This document shows positions 40,101-52,954 of a stretch of 64,000 nt of DNA, one piece after another. The stretch comes from Rhipicephalus microplus (taxonomy: Eukaryota; Arthropoda; Arachnida; Ixodida; Ixodidae). Under the pieces are notes generated by a model. The model made no database searches and was not told the origin of the DNA. It saw only the letters and a program-made list of their open reading frames with translations. The translations under genes were made by a program, and so were the position numbers. The stretch spans positions 38,009,771-38,073,770 of the forward strand of contig NC_134705.1 of NCBI RefSeq assembly GCF_043290135.1, written 5' to 3'. The first letter of the stretch is position 1, and each line of letters opens with the position of its first letter.

Positions 40101-40365
40101 CCCACTCAGCAACAGAATCAGAGGCAAGAGAACCCGTACCACTAACGTGCCATGCATTGCTGCAACATCATCGGAACGAATGCAGATCATACCCTCCTTA
40201 ATCCAAAACTCACAAGAGACGAAGGCACGGACTACAGGCGTCGTCTAAGCAACACGTTCACTCATGGCGTACTATTCTGCCATATCAGGCCGACATTGCA
40301 CAGCTACATCTGTCCTCACTGGAATGTGGCAGACACCCTGGCGCACCTCCTATTGCAGTGCAAGT
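37160..40365 (+). pseudogene. LINE-I ORF2: endonuclease, reverse transcriptase and RNase H, decayed
   Basis: Continues LINE-I from 27576. Endonuclease: LVLVGDFNAPHAAWGYHST, TNPDLAFTRDV and LGSDHHIIQIEV. Linker with RKLKHHIAILTRHAQEYAEN. RT: LEVTMVLKPNKPRSIVNRRP, SLPSCAGKLFERMVNERL, GTLQGSVISELFNLALL, the catalytic YADDITMWI (38886-38912), CAPEKSELLVL. RNase H: VALASASILAKRAETAEQAA, VFTDSQTD (39886), VWIPGDEGLEGNEAAHTAA, and FCHIRPTLHSYICPHW with a final Cys/His segment. Presence of RNase H places it in the I group. Numerous stops and frameshifts, plus a hairpin insertion at 38660-38790. It ends abruptly at a (CTGT)n tract. Confidence 0.88.
38660..38790. mobile_element. MITE-like hairpin insertion in LINE-I RT
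   Basis: Inverted repeat: GTTATAGCGTGAGAACAGAA... (38687-38713) against ...TGTTCTCGCGCTATAAC (38741-38767), 27 bases each with about three mismatches and a 27-base loop. It interrupts the RT coding sequence between LTKKCGSL and NKGTLQGS. A relative of one arm (CGTCGTTCTGTTCTCGCGCTATGAC) occurs near 41226-41250. Exact ends and target duplication are not clear. Confidence 0.65.
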
Positions 40366-40371
40366 AAGCCT

Positions 40372-40374
40372 CCC

Positions 40375-40429
<55 letters not shown>

Positions 40430-40430
40430 A
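40372..40430. repeat. (CTGT)n microsatellite
   Basis: About fourteen CTGT units with one TTTGT interruption, directly after the truncated LINE-I. Confidence 0.95.
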
Positions 40431-41464
40431 CATTTTTCGTTTGTCCACTCTTAGCGGGATCGGGTACTTGAAACGTCTGACCTCATCCGCAGTGACTACC
40501 AATGTTACTCAAGGTTGAGCGTTCATGCTTGTGCAATTATCTAATTAAAAGCAAATATTGCGCATGTCTGAGGCATTATAACAACACACATATTCTGTAT
40601 ATGCATCTCTTACTAGAAAACGTGTACATAAGTAATTTTAAGGACCCTAGTGCTTATCACGCTGCGCTTACCATGCAACGCTTGCACAATACGGGAAGTG
40701 TTTGCAACGCTTTGCTAAGACGAGATGGTTGTGGCACCTACCCGTCACCTTGCGTTCTACACCTTATCACCTCTGAGACGGGCGCGCACGGCCACGCGCT
40801 TTGTTTTCCAAAAGAAACTGCCAGACGGCACTCATGGTTGACGTGTGACATGACTTGATGCACTCGTGAGCCTCCACTGCACGCTCGAGGCACTCTAACG
40901 CAGCGCCTCCGGAATACTGTTCACCGATTTTCTCGCACATAACATAAAATAAATGTTTTGTTCACTCTCTTTACATGCAAGACTATCGTTTTTCGACGAC
41001 ATTTGCAGATACATGCAGATACGGGGCCAGTATTTGGCCATCGCATGGTTCGTCGCAACAATTGTGACGAAAGTCACGTTCCCTGCTGGTGTCACATGGG
41101 CACTTTTGATCGTGATTTGTCTGCCGAATCGCGGTTTGACTTTCGTTTCGGGTGAACTCGATACAGAATAATTTACAACGCTTGTCAGCGATCATTTTTG
41201 ATTGCGATCAAGAAATCAGACCCATCGTCGTTCTGTTCTCGCGCTATGACTATCTCATATTATACCTACTATCCCAAACTGCAACACTTCCAAATCAACC
41301 GGTACGACGAGCAGAAGTGTTCTTGTGACACCAGTGCAATCTACTGTATGCACCAAAAATCATACATGTGTCATTTTTGCATACATTCACTTCAATATCT
41401 CGGTTTATGTAGGGTATACAATCTATGCACTAAATAAAGTAAAACTATTATAAACTATTCTATA
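40431..41464. other. Interval without recognised genes
   Basis: Mixed sequence with short open frames that do not resemble known proteins. AACATAAAATAAATG near 40938 contains a poly-A signal. The segment near 41226-41260 resembles the hairpin repeat at 38.7 kb. No coding call is justified. Confidence 0.5.
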
Positions 41465-42260
41465 TTAAGAATCATTGTTAGGGTGGTCTGTGTGATTATG
41501 TCTACAAAAAATTGGCCCTTTGAATGAGTGACAGCACCTTGTTCGTTTAAACAACAGTTTTTCCATGTTTCTCCGGGCCACCAGTTTTGCCATTTCCTCT
41601 TCCGCCGCGTCTGTTATCATGGCCTTCTGCATTTGGCTCAAGTCAGGGTTACTATATTTGTACAAGTTTCTTATTGTATGCTCTAAAGGTTTCATGGAGT
41701 CTATCCTTAAGACAGCGTCCCATTTGACCCATGTATCTCTTGCTGCATGTCAGTGATTGTGTACATCATGCCTTTAACACAGGTTACATACTTCTGCCTG
41801 TGACGGGTGTGGCAGTATTTCCTTCCTTTCGTGTGATAGATCAATCTGCGTAGGTCAGAAAGGTTCGGCGGCCAAAAACACTACTTCAACTCCAGCACTT
41901 TCTCCCTATTTTCTAGTAGAGTTTGTGAGAAACACTGTGCATGCTAAGTGCAGCAGCCGTCTTCATTTCTTGCAGCCCTTCAGATAGCCTGTAGCTCGTT
42001 TCTACAAATAGGATACTTCCCATGTCTAAGCAAATCTTCGGCTAGAGACAACACGTCTTGAAATGAACCTGCAATATGAAGTCTAGACACTTACTTGGAA
42101 ATTGCTTCTAACACCTTGTGTTAAAGTGATCCACACAGAGAATTCTGCAAGGTCATGTGCATGGCTGCTCCATTGGCCCTTTTTGTGTGCCCCAATGAGA
42201 AAGGCAGCAGTGGCTTCCATGGACGAGACTTATACCGAGAACTTGTGCACCAATTTGTAA
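41465..42260 (-). pseudogene. Penelope-like element remnant (PLE-2): linker and GIY-YIG region
   Basis: On the minus strand, frames near 41760-41700 give TCSKRYMGQMGRCLKDRL, matching the GIY-YIG core CGxxYIGQTGRCLxxRL of PLE endonucleases, preceded by a Cys/His-rich segment (RKYCHTRHRQKYVTCVKG). Further upstream (42200-42000) the text SRLHIAGSFQDVLSLAEDLL resembles the region between RT and endonuclease in tick-type PLEs. The piece after the core (PDLSQMQKAMITDAAEEEMAKLV, to 41465) is open. Many stops; old and inactive. The RT active site is not seen. Confidence 0.62.
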
Positions 42261-45200
42261 AAAGCTGCGTTAGGCGCAGGGATTCAATTTTGAAACATTC
42301 AGGAATCTAATGTGTTGCCATAATATTCTGGAGCTTGTGCTGTGAAACCTTCATACTGGGCTTGACAACCTACTTGTAGTCCATACAATCTACCAAATTA
42401 AACAGTAAAAAATTATCCAAATAGCAGTAAATTGTACAGCACTGAAACCTAGCAATCTGTTATTATTGTTCCTTTAAATAGTGGTAAAGTGCAGGTCTCT
42501 AAGAATTGATACAGTGCTTGATTCAATACTAATACCCTGCCTTTACAAATACACCTTGATGACCTAGCCAGGAAAGGTAGATTCAAGTAACAGCGCAAGA
42601 AACACTTCCAAACACCCTCATGTGACATTCAACACTTTTCATGAAAGGATACTGCTCAAAGAAATTCGATAGAATCCTTGACGAAGAGCAGTAGATCCTT
42701 TGCGCTGGAAGGCTGTTTATGTTTGGTTAATAATTGCATTGATTTTTAGTGACTTGTATTTGGCTTGTACTGAAAAAAAAATATTAATAAAAGGATGATG
42801 ACTTCTGATGTTGTAAGATCCTCCTGCTTTGTGGAAGAATTTTTCGTGTTTAACTAGGCAGAATCAATAGGCTGTGAGTAAAATGCCGTGCCCACTTTGA
42901 AGCTTTCTTAGGATGTGCTCCAACTTCTTGAATTAGCGTAGCTGTTTCTCGAATGAGGCACGTATAAATTCTTGAACTTATGGTGGTTTCTCAGAGAATA
43001 ACACTCATATGTGTGGTATGAACCTTGTTCTTGCAAGCCATTGCTGCTTTTGTGTCGCGCTATTAAAAAGTGGCTAAAGGCGGAACATGCACTTGCCTTT
43101 GCAGAATGCTCTGTGGCAATCGACTCATCTCAAACAAGATGGATCATGCATTCTTCGAGTAAACATCACATTTTGAGATTGCGCGCTTCACTCAAGATGT
43201 GTTGTCATTGGTTGCTGTGAGTTTGCTTACGCTTGTGATGGATCCTAGGCGTGAAGAGGAACGGCTGGCCGCATCGAAGGCCCAAAAAAGGAATAAAGCA
43301 ACTGTGTACATTGCATGTACAGTGTCTCTCGTAGACCTAAGGAGGTAGAGAGAAAGTGTTGAAGTACAGGCAGTGTACTTTCTTTCCTGTGCAGATGCAC
43401 ATCTTGAATGAACTAAAAAGACTGCAGCTCTGATCACAGGCAGAAGTGTCTAAAATGTTTCAAACGCATGGTGAACACAATTCCTTCAACAAAAAAATGA
43501 GCCCCTAAAATTTCCTTTTGTTCATTAAAAGCGAGAACTTGTTCCTGTAGATCTAATGTCTTTAGGTAATGTATTAGGGCTTATTGTCAGCTACTAAAAC
43601 GTAAAAAGATCACGTGCTACGAACCGTGCCCACTAACACTCCCAAATTTACGTGCTAGGAAACACTCGGTAATGTCTACAAGAGGACAGCCGCGCTTTAG
43701 CTAATTGAGAAGAGCGCCGAATTTACTAGTCGAAGGCTGCAGGTGCAGTCTTTGTCGGTGAAAATTTATATGCTTAGTCACCATAAATTCGGAATATTTT
43801 TTCGTAATTGCTATACTATAATCAAGAAGCTACGAAATAAAGTTTCCTATATTTTTCATGAGCTGATTGTCCGTTCTCATTGAAGGACTGTATATACATC
43901 TCCACAGGATTGTTATAAATTTCAGTTGGAAGATAGTGCTGCATCTTTGTAACTTTTGTCCCTGTAATTGTATTTGCTCGCAGCAGCCTTTGCAGGCGAG
44001 TTAACTTGTGGGTTAGATATGCGCGACATGGTTGTTGTCACAAACTATCCAGAAGTGATATATGCTAGAACACAATTAAAACCAACTTTACAGTGCTTGT
44101 CATACCATTACTTGAAGAACGCCCCTTTGGTTTTTGTCTAAACAGCCCACTGCCTTCTACGTCATAAGTTTGTGTTGGCTTCCACGACCTTTGCAAGTGC
44201 TCTTCTAGCAGACTTCTTCAAATTAAGCGGGGGCAGACTTGCATGGGAGCACGAAGGCTGATGTCTTTGCTTTGGCAGCGCATTTTTATGGGTTTTGTAT
44301 ATTTACACCTCAGAGGCAAAGGTAATTATCCCTGCACCCAGAAAGCTGTCATTGAAGAAAGTTGTCTGTGCGGTGACCCCGTCCATGCAGTTTTGTATTC
44401 TTGTAGCCAGCTATGTTCGCAAGAAAGCACGTGACGTCCCACCTCACTTGTGTATCTCCCTCTGAAACCGAAATCGTGACTGAGCACTGTAAAACCTTTT
44501 TCTAGGTAACTAACTGTTCCATCCACGATCAATGTGTCATTAAACACTTACTGCAGCAGAAAAATGCTATGCAAATATTTTGTGTGAGAGCTCAGGCTGT
44601 GTCTATAAAAAATAATTGAGCCCTTAAATGCTCCTTTTGTTCTGTGACATGCAGATAGTCAGTGGCTCAGACAGGAACCTCACATAATGATACACTCTCT
44701 GAGCACCATAGCAGTCTATAAGCAGCAGTTTAAAGGTTTCTTGGAATTCTCGCGTGGGTTGATGGGTTAGGCCCATTTTGGAAGACAGTGTATTTCTTGC
44801 ACTGAGTCCAAGTGAAACAGTCAGGGAGATAGTAAAGGTAGAGGAGATTGCAAGATCAACTGACGCATGTGTAAGCATGCTATCGTTGCACATTAGAGAG
44901 AAAGAGCAATCTCTTTTGGTGAGATTTAAAGATGCCAAGAGTTAGGCTGCATCTTTTTTGTTTCGCTTATCCTGATATTTTTATTATGGTGCATGGTTTG
45001 ATGCTTTTATTTCTCGTATTTTTTTCTGTATACAGCTTACCCTTGCTCTAACTAGACGAACAGGTGAACAGCGAAGTTTTGGTGTTGCAAGGGTTTTGTT
45101 ATTGGAAAATAACAAAGTACTTACTGAAATACGCAAAGATGCATACCATCGGAAAACAAAATTGAGGACACAACATAAAAGGCATCACTCGCAACTAACT

Positions 45201-46083
45201 TCATTCTTGGAAAATCAGCGAAATGTATAAGTGTAGCAACCATGCGCGTACACACTGCCTCAAATGCTAGTCAAAGACATGCAATTGGATTGACAACAAT
45301 AGAACGATAACAAAAAAGCCACTAAACAAAAGGGATTCTAAGAAACAAAAATTCCCCACCACGCAGAGCAACAGATGTAACACTAACATGCGCACCTGCC
45401 TTCTCTTGAATGTAGAATGCTCCCATAATTACATGAGGCAAGGTATCATTACTCTTTCCGAAGACGAATACACTGAAAAACCTAGCCTCACATTTGCAGA
45501 AACCACAATGTGCTCGTAAATATGTCGAAAATTTATTTTTCACAGGAAGCTCTTACTCCCTAATTCTGTCCTTTATGCAACGGCACATTTGCCTGCACAT
45601 TGTGGTTCCTGCAAATGTGAAGGTAGATTTTTCAGTGTATCCTTTCTTGAAAGAGTAATGACGCCTTAGCACGCAAAATATGGAAGCATACTACATTGAA
45701 AAGAAACGAGATGCGCATGTGAGTATTACATCTCTTGCTCTGCATGGTGCGGAGTTTCATTCTTCATAATATTTTTTTCGTTTAGTGGCTTTTTTCGCAT
45801 AATTCTTTTGTTGTCAATCTTATCTTGTGTTTTTCACTAGCATGTGAGGCAATGTGCGTGCGCATGGTTGCTACGCTTATATAATTCGCTGATTTTACGA
45901 GAATAAAGTTACTTGGGAGTGACGCCCTATCTGTTCTGTCCTCAGTTTTCTTCCCGATGGTATGCATCTTTTTAGAGTTAAGTAAGTATGTACCAACTAG
46001 CCTAAAAAATGATTTATTAGGGTGGCAGTCCCACTCCGGCCGCATCCACTCTGCATTGTACTTACTGTTTGCTGACCAGGTAA
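42261..46083. other. Interval without recognised genes
   Basis: AT-rich sequence with only short scattered open frames. Around 45450-45740 short segments (TTCACAGGAAGCTC, CAAATGTGAAGG) echo nearby sequence, but no clear repeat unit or protein emerges. Possibly host intron or intergenic DNA. Confidence 0.5.
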
Positions 46084-46990
46084 ATGGGTCGTGTTTTCTT
46101 ACTCAAAACCAGCGTTACAGTGCTCGCTATCAGTTCTTCGACGCGGATACTACAACCAGTTGACCTACCAAACCGTGAAACTTCATCACCTTTTAATACA
46201 AAAAGGCCACGACACGTCTTTCAATGGTTACTTGTGCATTTTGGTATAGGCGGAAATGATTCTGCAGCTCATGCTCCTCGCACGTCACATGAAGAAGCAA
46301 AGAGCGTTCCAATTCCGCTTTCGAGAGCGGATGCGGCGAGGCAGATTCGTCAACTGACCCGCAGTCTCACACTGACTGAGTGAAACACACCAAGCATACG
46401 ACGTTCAAGACTACACGAGCTTGACCATTCACTACAACTCTGGCCTCCACCCGGCCTACATCAACGTGAAGCTTCACTTGTCTATCGCCTTTGGCTGGGA
46501 GTTGCTTTCACGAAAGCTCATGCCACGTTAATCGAAATTACTGACAGTGCGTCGTGCGATCTTTGCGGCACCTACAAAAATATCAAATACCTGCTGCGCC
46601 ACTCTCCTCGATTTGCCTCAGATAGACAAGTACTTGCCAACGCAATACAGAAACTGGATGATCGGCCTCTTTCTGTACAGGTGCTGTTACCACAACGTCC
46701 ACATGCCTCAACAGCCCACAAGGCAGTGAAAGCCCTGCTGTGTTTCCTGAGAAAGACACTCTTGTGTGAACGCCTCTGGCATGCGGTAGAGTTCTACACG
46801 CTGAAGTGAAATTACTCTCAATCTCGCTCCCCCTTTTTCTTCCCTCTCCTTTCTCTTTCTCATCTTTTTATCCCCTTCGCTCATCCCAAAGTGTAGGGTA
46901 GCCAACCAGATGTATTTCTGGTTAACCTCCCACCCTTCTTTCTTTTGTTGCTTCCTCTTCTTTTGCTGACGTTCTACGCTTAGCCTATTG
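46084..46990 (+). pseudogene. I-type LINE 3' end: RNase H, C-terminal Cys/His region and 3' UTR
   Basis: 5'-truncated fragment. Translation gives VFQWLLVHFGIGGNDSAAHA (the RNase H end, usual form QW.PGH.GI.GND.AD), SRADAARQIRQLTRSLTL, then after a stop LVYRLWLGVAFTKAHATLIEI, DSASCDLCGT and LLRHSPRF, the Cys/His C-terminal zinc region of I-type ORF2. The frame ends near 46809. The 3' UTR has pyrimidine-rich CCCCCTTTTTCTTCC and AAGTGTAGGGTAGCCAACCAG...CTGGTTAACCTCCC, which I recall as a common tick LINE 3' end. It is a different copy from LINE-I. Confidence 0.8.
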
Positions 46991-49900
46991 ATGTTAATTG
47001 TATTGCATTAAATAGCCTAAATTCTCCACTTTCTAATGACAGCTAGTATTGTCGCCTGGACTGAAGTGGTTCTGCATAGCACTCAAAACAGTGCGAGGAA
47101 AGACCAGTGCTTTTGCTGTACAAGCCTCCGTTGCACTGAAAGTGTGGCAAAACTGTTCAATGTAACCAATTGAAACTTCCTGAGCCTCTTCATAAAGCAA
47201 TTTGCAATTAGCGAGTGAAACAATCAAAAAGCCTTGCAGACTTCAATCAAAATGAGCAGAACAATGTAGGTCTTTGAGTAAATAAGTTTTTTTTGTAGAA
47301 AAACAATATTGAATGGGTTTCCCGGCTACAATGTACCTAATGTCTTTGAGAAGTTGTTTCTCAATCTGACGAATAGCTCATGAATATTAACCCCTTGAAT
47401 TCACAAATTTATGGATCCACTTGTTTAGGCATTGCCGACGACGAAGAGAAACTGTCCAAGATGAAAATCTGAACTTTTCATTATTGAAGCAGCAAGCCTT
47501 TCGATGCAGAGAAAATTGTCATAAGTTAATTAGAAAATGTAAGACAGAGTGAATTCAGCTCATTTTTTTTTGCTTGCCAGGTTTGTGCAATATTACTTTC
47601 TTTTTATATTGCTAATTCACAATTATCGCAAATTAGCAGGACTGTGTCATTTTTTGTAATTACCAGTGTTCACTAACTTTGCGTAGCAGCGCTTGACTCA
47701 AAAGATATTCTACAAATAATAAACATTGCAAACATTTTTGTCGGTGGCGTCATCTGGGAAAATAACCATGAAGTTGTCTCGTGTCAGTTCTGAAGTTTGT
47801 CAAAATAGATGCCGCTAAACATGACCATGCCGCCGTAACACATATAAGTTATTTCTCCAGACTTCACACTTCAGTGTCTAGCCAAGGGGGTAAATTTAGT
47901 CGCCACGTCTCCAATACGCATTGACACCCCAGTAGGATGCTGAAAAATAAAGAAAGAAAAAGATGGAGTGACAGAAAAAAAGAAGGGAACAAAGCGTGCC
48001 ACAATTCTGACAAAGTTGCTTGGCAAATGTGCCGAGGATTCGAGGACCTTGTTGGCTGCTCGCCTTTGTAGCCAGGGGACTGCAGAAGCGTTCCTGAAGT
48101 GCACAGAGAACTTGACCTTGCCTTCTTCAGTTTTTGAGACTCGTAGGAAATTACCTGGTGGGCTTTACTTTGCGGGGAGGTGAGGAATGTTTGGCAGTGC
48201 TTGTTTCATGTGACACTGGTTGAAGGGTAGTATCATATTGGACCTTTTCCGAGAGAATAGTCTGCAGATGGGAAAGAGTAGCGACATGACGCGCGTCACG
48301 TTTTTTTGGAGGGGGAGGGGTGAGGAGGGAGGTAACAAGGCCAAGCAGCCTCTCGAAACATTGCACAAAGTGGCGACAGTTGCTAACTGAGAGGTAGCTT
48401 GAATCGACTGCAAATCATTCCTGAAAGCTACCAAGCCCCCGATGCTTTTTTTACCAGTGCATGGCGGATAACTTCAGAGGCTTCAGATCCCCAGTTTCAA
48501 TTTGAGTGACCTTCATAGAAGCGCTTTTCCGACTTGAAAAGGGCCCATTGACAAGTTTGTGGATAGTTTGCGGGCAAGGTGGTGGAAAACAAACTTGCAT
48601 GTGCGCAGTAACTATATTTTAAACTGTGAGTTAATGAGCCATATTTTCCTGACTGCTGCAAAAAAAGTGCAGATGGCTGCGTGAGCTCTTTAGCGTTCCC
48701 AGCCACGCGCATCAAAACCAACGTCAAGTGTCTTGTCGCCTTCTGAAGTTTCGAAACAATACTTTCAATATGCCAACTTCTTGATAAAAATTGTGCTTGC
48801 TAGCGCAATACTTTTTCTCAAATCACGGTAACGCATGTGTTGCGAATGATCATTGTGTCCTCGAAAATAATTGTTGTGATGCCAATTGCTTGTTGTAGGG
48901 GGCAGTGACTGGTCTAGCAAAGAGGTAGCAGTAATAAAGCTTGAACAGCACAAAATAGACAAGACGGTCACCATTTACCTCTAGCAAAGCTAAGCTTTGG
49001 CGAATAATCTGTTCGCTCATGTAGGTCATGTTCTATTTTACTTTCGAGGCACCCGGTCTTCTCTGACCCTAGCAGGACATAACGCATTTACTCTCAGCAT
49101 CGGCCACCATAGACCCCTAGAAAATGAGACGTTCGCAAAAAACGTAGACGCACTCAACAGTATTTCTCCAATGAGCTGCTTCAAGTACTCTCTGGGTGCA
49201 GCCACAAATGTGTGAGCCGCCCATTCCACTGTACCTCCCAAATGACAAATGCAATACCCGGACTGGTTTTGCAGCTTCCACTCGCTAAGCCAAGGGTCCC
49301 AATCAGCTAGCGTGCTGTCCAGACACACAAGATGGTAAATGCACATAGGGTGTGGGAAGGTAGGCAACTTTAAGTTCGAAACAAAATAATTGGAACCTTG
49401 AAAAGAAAAGACTGTGCGTGAGGTTTCGCGATAACCATAGTACATGCTACTGCTTTGAGTACTCACACAGGTGAGCACTAATGAAGCAATCATTTCGTGT
49501 GATCACTTTGTATACCACACCACTCTGCTGCTGTTCTAAAACTGGAATGAAAATATCTTCAGTACATTGTGCACAAATTGATCAGATTCTGACAGGTCTA
49601 CCGTCCCATTAGTGAAAGACCAGTAAGTGGGGTGTGAAAGTGGGGTGTGAAATTTCTGTCCCAAAAAGACTCCAAGATCCCATATGCGTTTGTCTTAGAG
49701 GATTTGAGCGCAGGAGCAGCCATCCTTTTCTGCTTCTCGGTCGCCTGTATATCCTCGCCAAAAGCTTTCTGCACCTCATGTGGTTTGTCAGTTTCTAGAG
49801 GATCTGCCCAATTTAAACCAAGCGGCGATGTCACTTGATAACGTCATGATTTCGAAAACTTTGGTGATCTATGATGTCAACCAATGATTTTATTTACCAC

Positions 49901-51985
49901 TTGTGTAGACAGCGACAGGCACTTTTCGCGCTTGATAAGGCCTCTATCTAAACTTTCTCGATCATATGTATGTGCTGTTTATTTTGTAGGAGCGTGCGAA
50001 TTCTATTACTTTTTCACACTGAATTGAATTCTGCCGAAGGCATATCAAATTAAATACCCATTTTTAGATGAGAAATTTGCGTCAATATGATATTCTTAGA
50101 TTCATTGTTAAAAGTTCAGCGGGTGCAATTTGTATCTGTCTTACAAATTATTGCGGTGTTAGCAGAACTCGTTTTAAAGCTGAAATAATTGACTCTCATA
50201 TGTTTCACCAAATCTGAGCACTGCATTCGTGTATGTAAGTGTGAGACCGCCCTCTAAATATAATGTTGCACTGCTTGACCTCATCTTTCCCTCTGTCGGC
50301 TCACCACGCTTGTACCACATGGTGACCGATGTCACCCCGATCTGCCTTCATATTCTTGAAGGTTTCAAGGAGCTATGTGAGAAAGAAAAAGAAAGTAGCA
50401 CCCAATACATCTGTTTAGCGATGCATGAGGTCAGTAATGTTTTGGCTTCCACCGTTCATGCCCATGAAATCACCATTTTTTCGCTCACTGCAAGGCATGA
50501 AAAAGGGGCTTTGCGTAATGAAAGCCAGGAAACAGTAAAAGATAGTTTTCCAGGTAGCTTATGTATGTAGCGACATACGTATCAAACGGACCATGTGCAA
50601 CACCCGCAGTAAATGTGCAGAGGGTTTCACTGTTAAAGGGAATGCCGGAGCACGTGTCATCTGCTCTGGTGCTTTTTTACAAACTGCCACATCTAATGGC
50701 AACGTGAACAAATAGGGGAGGTAACATTTAGCATCTTCTGAAACGGGTTTGCAAACCTCACTAGCTATTGGTCGTGTCCCTCAACTCACTACATTTCCGC
50801 TGTAGGGTTCCGAGAACAAATATGAATAGCACCAGCAGTGAATATTGCTACTGGCTGGAGAGTAAAGCTTCGAAAAGGGGGTCATCCTAGCACTTCTGTT
50901 GAAGGAAAAGTGCACGTAAAGCAGTGGTGGAGAACGGGAAGTAGCAGGACAGGATGCTTACATACGCCGCACGGACGTCTGACATCTTGCCCATCAAGGT
51001 GCTGCCTCACAAAGACTGGTGTGCAGCTGCGGCCTGCTAGCAATGTTTCGGAAATACAGGCAGATCTTCAGAAACACTGAAAGTAAGTGGTTTATCGGAA
51101 CAGAAGCAGCTCTTAAGTGAAATTTTGATGCCTTTGTCTTTTTTTCCTGCTATTGTTCAGTGTTGCTTTAGGCTCCGACAAAGGCAATATAGAGTGATGC
51201 ATATCAGAGTATTTTGAGTGCCAGAGAGATGGTATGTTGTAAATGAAATGTCGTAAAATGCAGGTATTACGTTGCTTTGCACGAGGTAAAATTTTTGCTA
51301 ACATAAGATTTACCAGTATAATTAAAACTACGCATTGTACGTGAGTTATCGATGTATCGTTGTGAATTTGCAGCTTAACATGATATTCAAAGGAATGCCT
51401 CTGCAAAGCCACTGATACAGTGTCTTAATAAAGAGGAAGTACTTAAATTTTTAATCGTATATGACAAATTATAGAGCAAAAAACTAAGCGTGTCCTATTC
51501 TAAAAATATGGGAAATTTCACTTAAGGCAAATGCATTAAATTGAGTCAAGTTTGTTTTGATGTTTTAAAATTGGAAGGAGCAATCTGATAGATTGAGCAG
51601 CACTCATTGAGCAAACTACTAACGGAAAATTTGGTAGTCCGCTGTTGATCTTGTTGAATTACAACAGGTGGTGTAGCCAAATAGAACAGACGCATAGATA
51701 ACAATTTCCAAGAAAACAGTTCACTGGCAATAGTATAATTATGAGATGCTAGAATATCGGTAGTCAACGCATGGCATGAATGCTGAGTAGCAATGTTTAC
51801 TGTGCCTCAGGAGGGAATTATGTGCGCCAAAATAGAAAGCCAGTCTATACATATTTGTTTTTTGTTTGAATAAACATTTTCTTCTCTGGAATTATTTGAA
51901 CATATGCGAAATTAACATGGAAATAAAGCTCTGCTTCTTAGTGATTATAATATGTACTCCGACTTTACACAACAAAATATAACAA
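46991..51985. other. Interval without recognised genes
   Basis: No frame longer than about 150 codons and none with a recognisable domain; the longest (minus strand, 49493-49038) has no known motif. GGGGGAGGGGTGAGGAGGGAGG near 48308-48330 is a G-rich run. Likely intronic or intergenic. Confidence 0.5.
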
Positions 51986-51989
51986 ATCT

Positions 51990-52033
51990 ACACAGACATT
52001 TCGTCTTCTATGTGAGTGGTATCCTCAGTGTGC
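51990..52033 (-). ncRNA. Decayed hammerhead ribozyme motif (PLE-3)
   Basis: On the minus strand: CACA, then CTGAGGA (52028-52022, a permitted CTGANGA core), GAAA (52002-51999), TGTC with predicted cleavage after 51995, then TGTG. CACA and TGTG form a perfect 4-bp stem I. The stem II arms (TACCA and AGAC sides) no longer pair well, so activity is doubtful. It lies downstream of the GIY-YIG remnant at 52090-52440, where PLE ribozymes are found. Confidence 0.55.
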
Positions 52034-52089
52034 ACTGGCACCAAATATGTGGAGGTGGCCAAATTCACTGATTGTCTCGTATGTGTCTA

Positions 52090-52440
52090 CTACCCCGGAT
52101 TGAGCCCGTGATTGTTGCACGCTGGCTGGTCACGATGGTCTAACCACGACTCGAAAAGCTTTTTCTTCCCTCTCCTTTGTTCCCGAGCTAGCGTCATCGA
52201 ATTACGGAAGTCGAAGGCATGCCCCATTTTCAAGCAGTGTTTGATGAGTTTTGTCAGAATGCGTGGTTTTTGTGAAGTCCCCTTTGTGTTCATAAAAACT
52301 CGTTGACAACTTCCTGCCAGTTTTGCCAATATAAGTGGTGTTGCTGCCACCGCACAGGAACTTGTAAACAAGCCTGTTTTGATCATTCGCAGGGGTGCTG
52401 TCTTTCGGCTTAGAGAGCTGAATCACCAAAGTACAATGAG
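52090..52440 (-). pseudogene. Penelope-like element remnant (PLE-3): GIY-YIG endonuclease end
   Basis: Minus-strand frame 52429-52202 reads RLVYKFLCGGSNTTYIGKTGRKL followed by EHKGDFTKTTHSDKT: the GIY-YIG core (VYK...YIGKTGR) and the downstream His/Glu region. After a frame change the C-terminal piece continues to 52090 (HCLKMGHAFDFRN, then AREQRRGKKKLFESW), the end of the PLE ORF. The RT part is missing. Frame disruption shows it is inactive. Confidence 0.78.
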
Positions 52441-52639
52441 GCTTTAAAATTGTTTTATATGCCTGTAAACGAAGTGCTGTTCGGACTGAGTCTTAAAAAC
52501 CTTCAACTTAAGGTACAGAAACAATGGGCTTTGTGTTTCTCGCAACGCACTCCTTTTTACCTTTTGCATGCGTTTCGTGGTGTCATTGATAAACCTGCTA
52601 AGATAATGGCTTCGTTACAATTAACCAACAACGTTTTCC

Positions 52640-52856
52640 ATCTATATGACTGCAAGTGCTGATCAGTGATGTATGCGACAGCACATGCATGAGGGAAACA
52701 GGCAGGAAGCGACCAACAGAGCTTAAAGAGCACATAGAAGATATTTCAAAAGCCACCTGTGCCACGCATTATAAGACAAAACTCGACTTCAGTAATGAGA
52801 CAACGCCAGCTCGGGAACAAAAGTGGGGCAAGAGAAATCTTCTCGCGTCGTGACTC
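52640..52856 (+). pseudogene. Penelope-like element remnant (PLE-4): GIY-YIG endonuclease end
   Basis: Plus-strand frame from about 52656: SDVCDSTCMRETGRKRPTEL and KEHIEDISKAT, matching the YIGETGRK..TRLKEH core with Tyr/Ile changed to Cys/Met. TTPAREQKWGKRNLLAS then leads to a TGA at 52851. It faces away from PLE-3 (back-to-back) and is followed by its own hammerhead motif. Related to PLE-3 (shared TGRK and AREQ..GK motifs), but not a simple inverted duplicate. Confidence 0.72.
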
Positions 52857-52954
52857 ATTAGTGTGACAAGTTTGCGCGAGACAACAATCGCGGCCACATA
52901 CTAGGCGACATACGAGACAAGCAGTAAACTGTGTAACCTCCGCTCATTTTGTGG

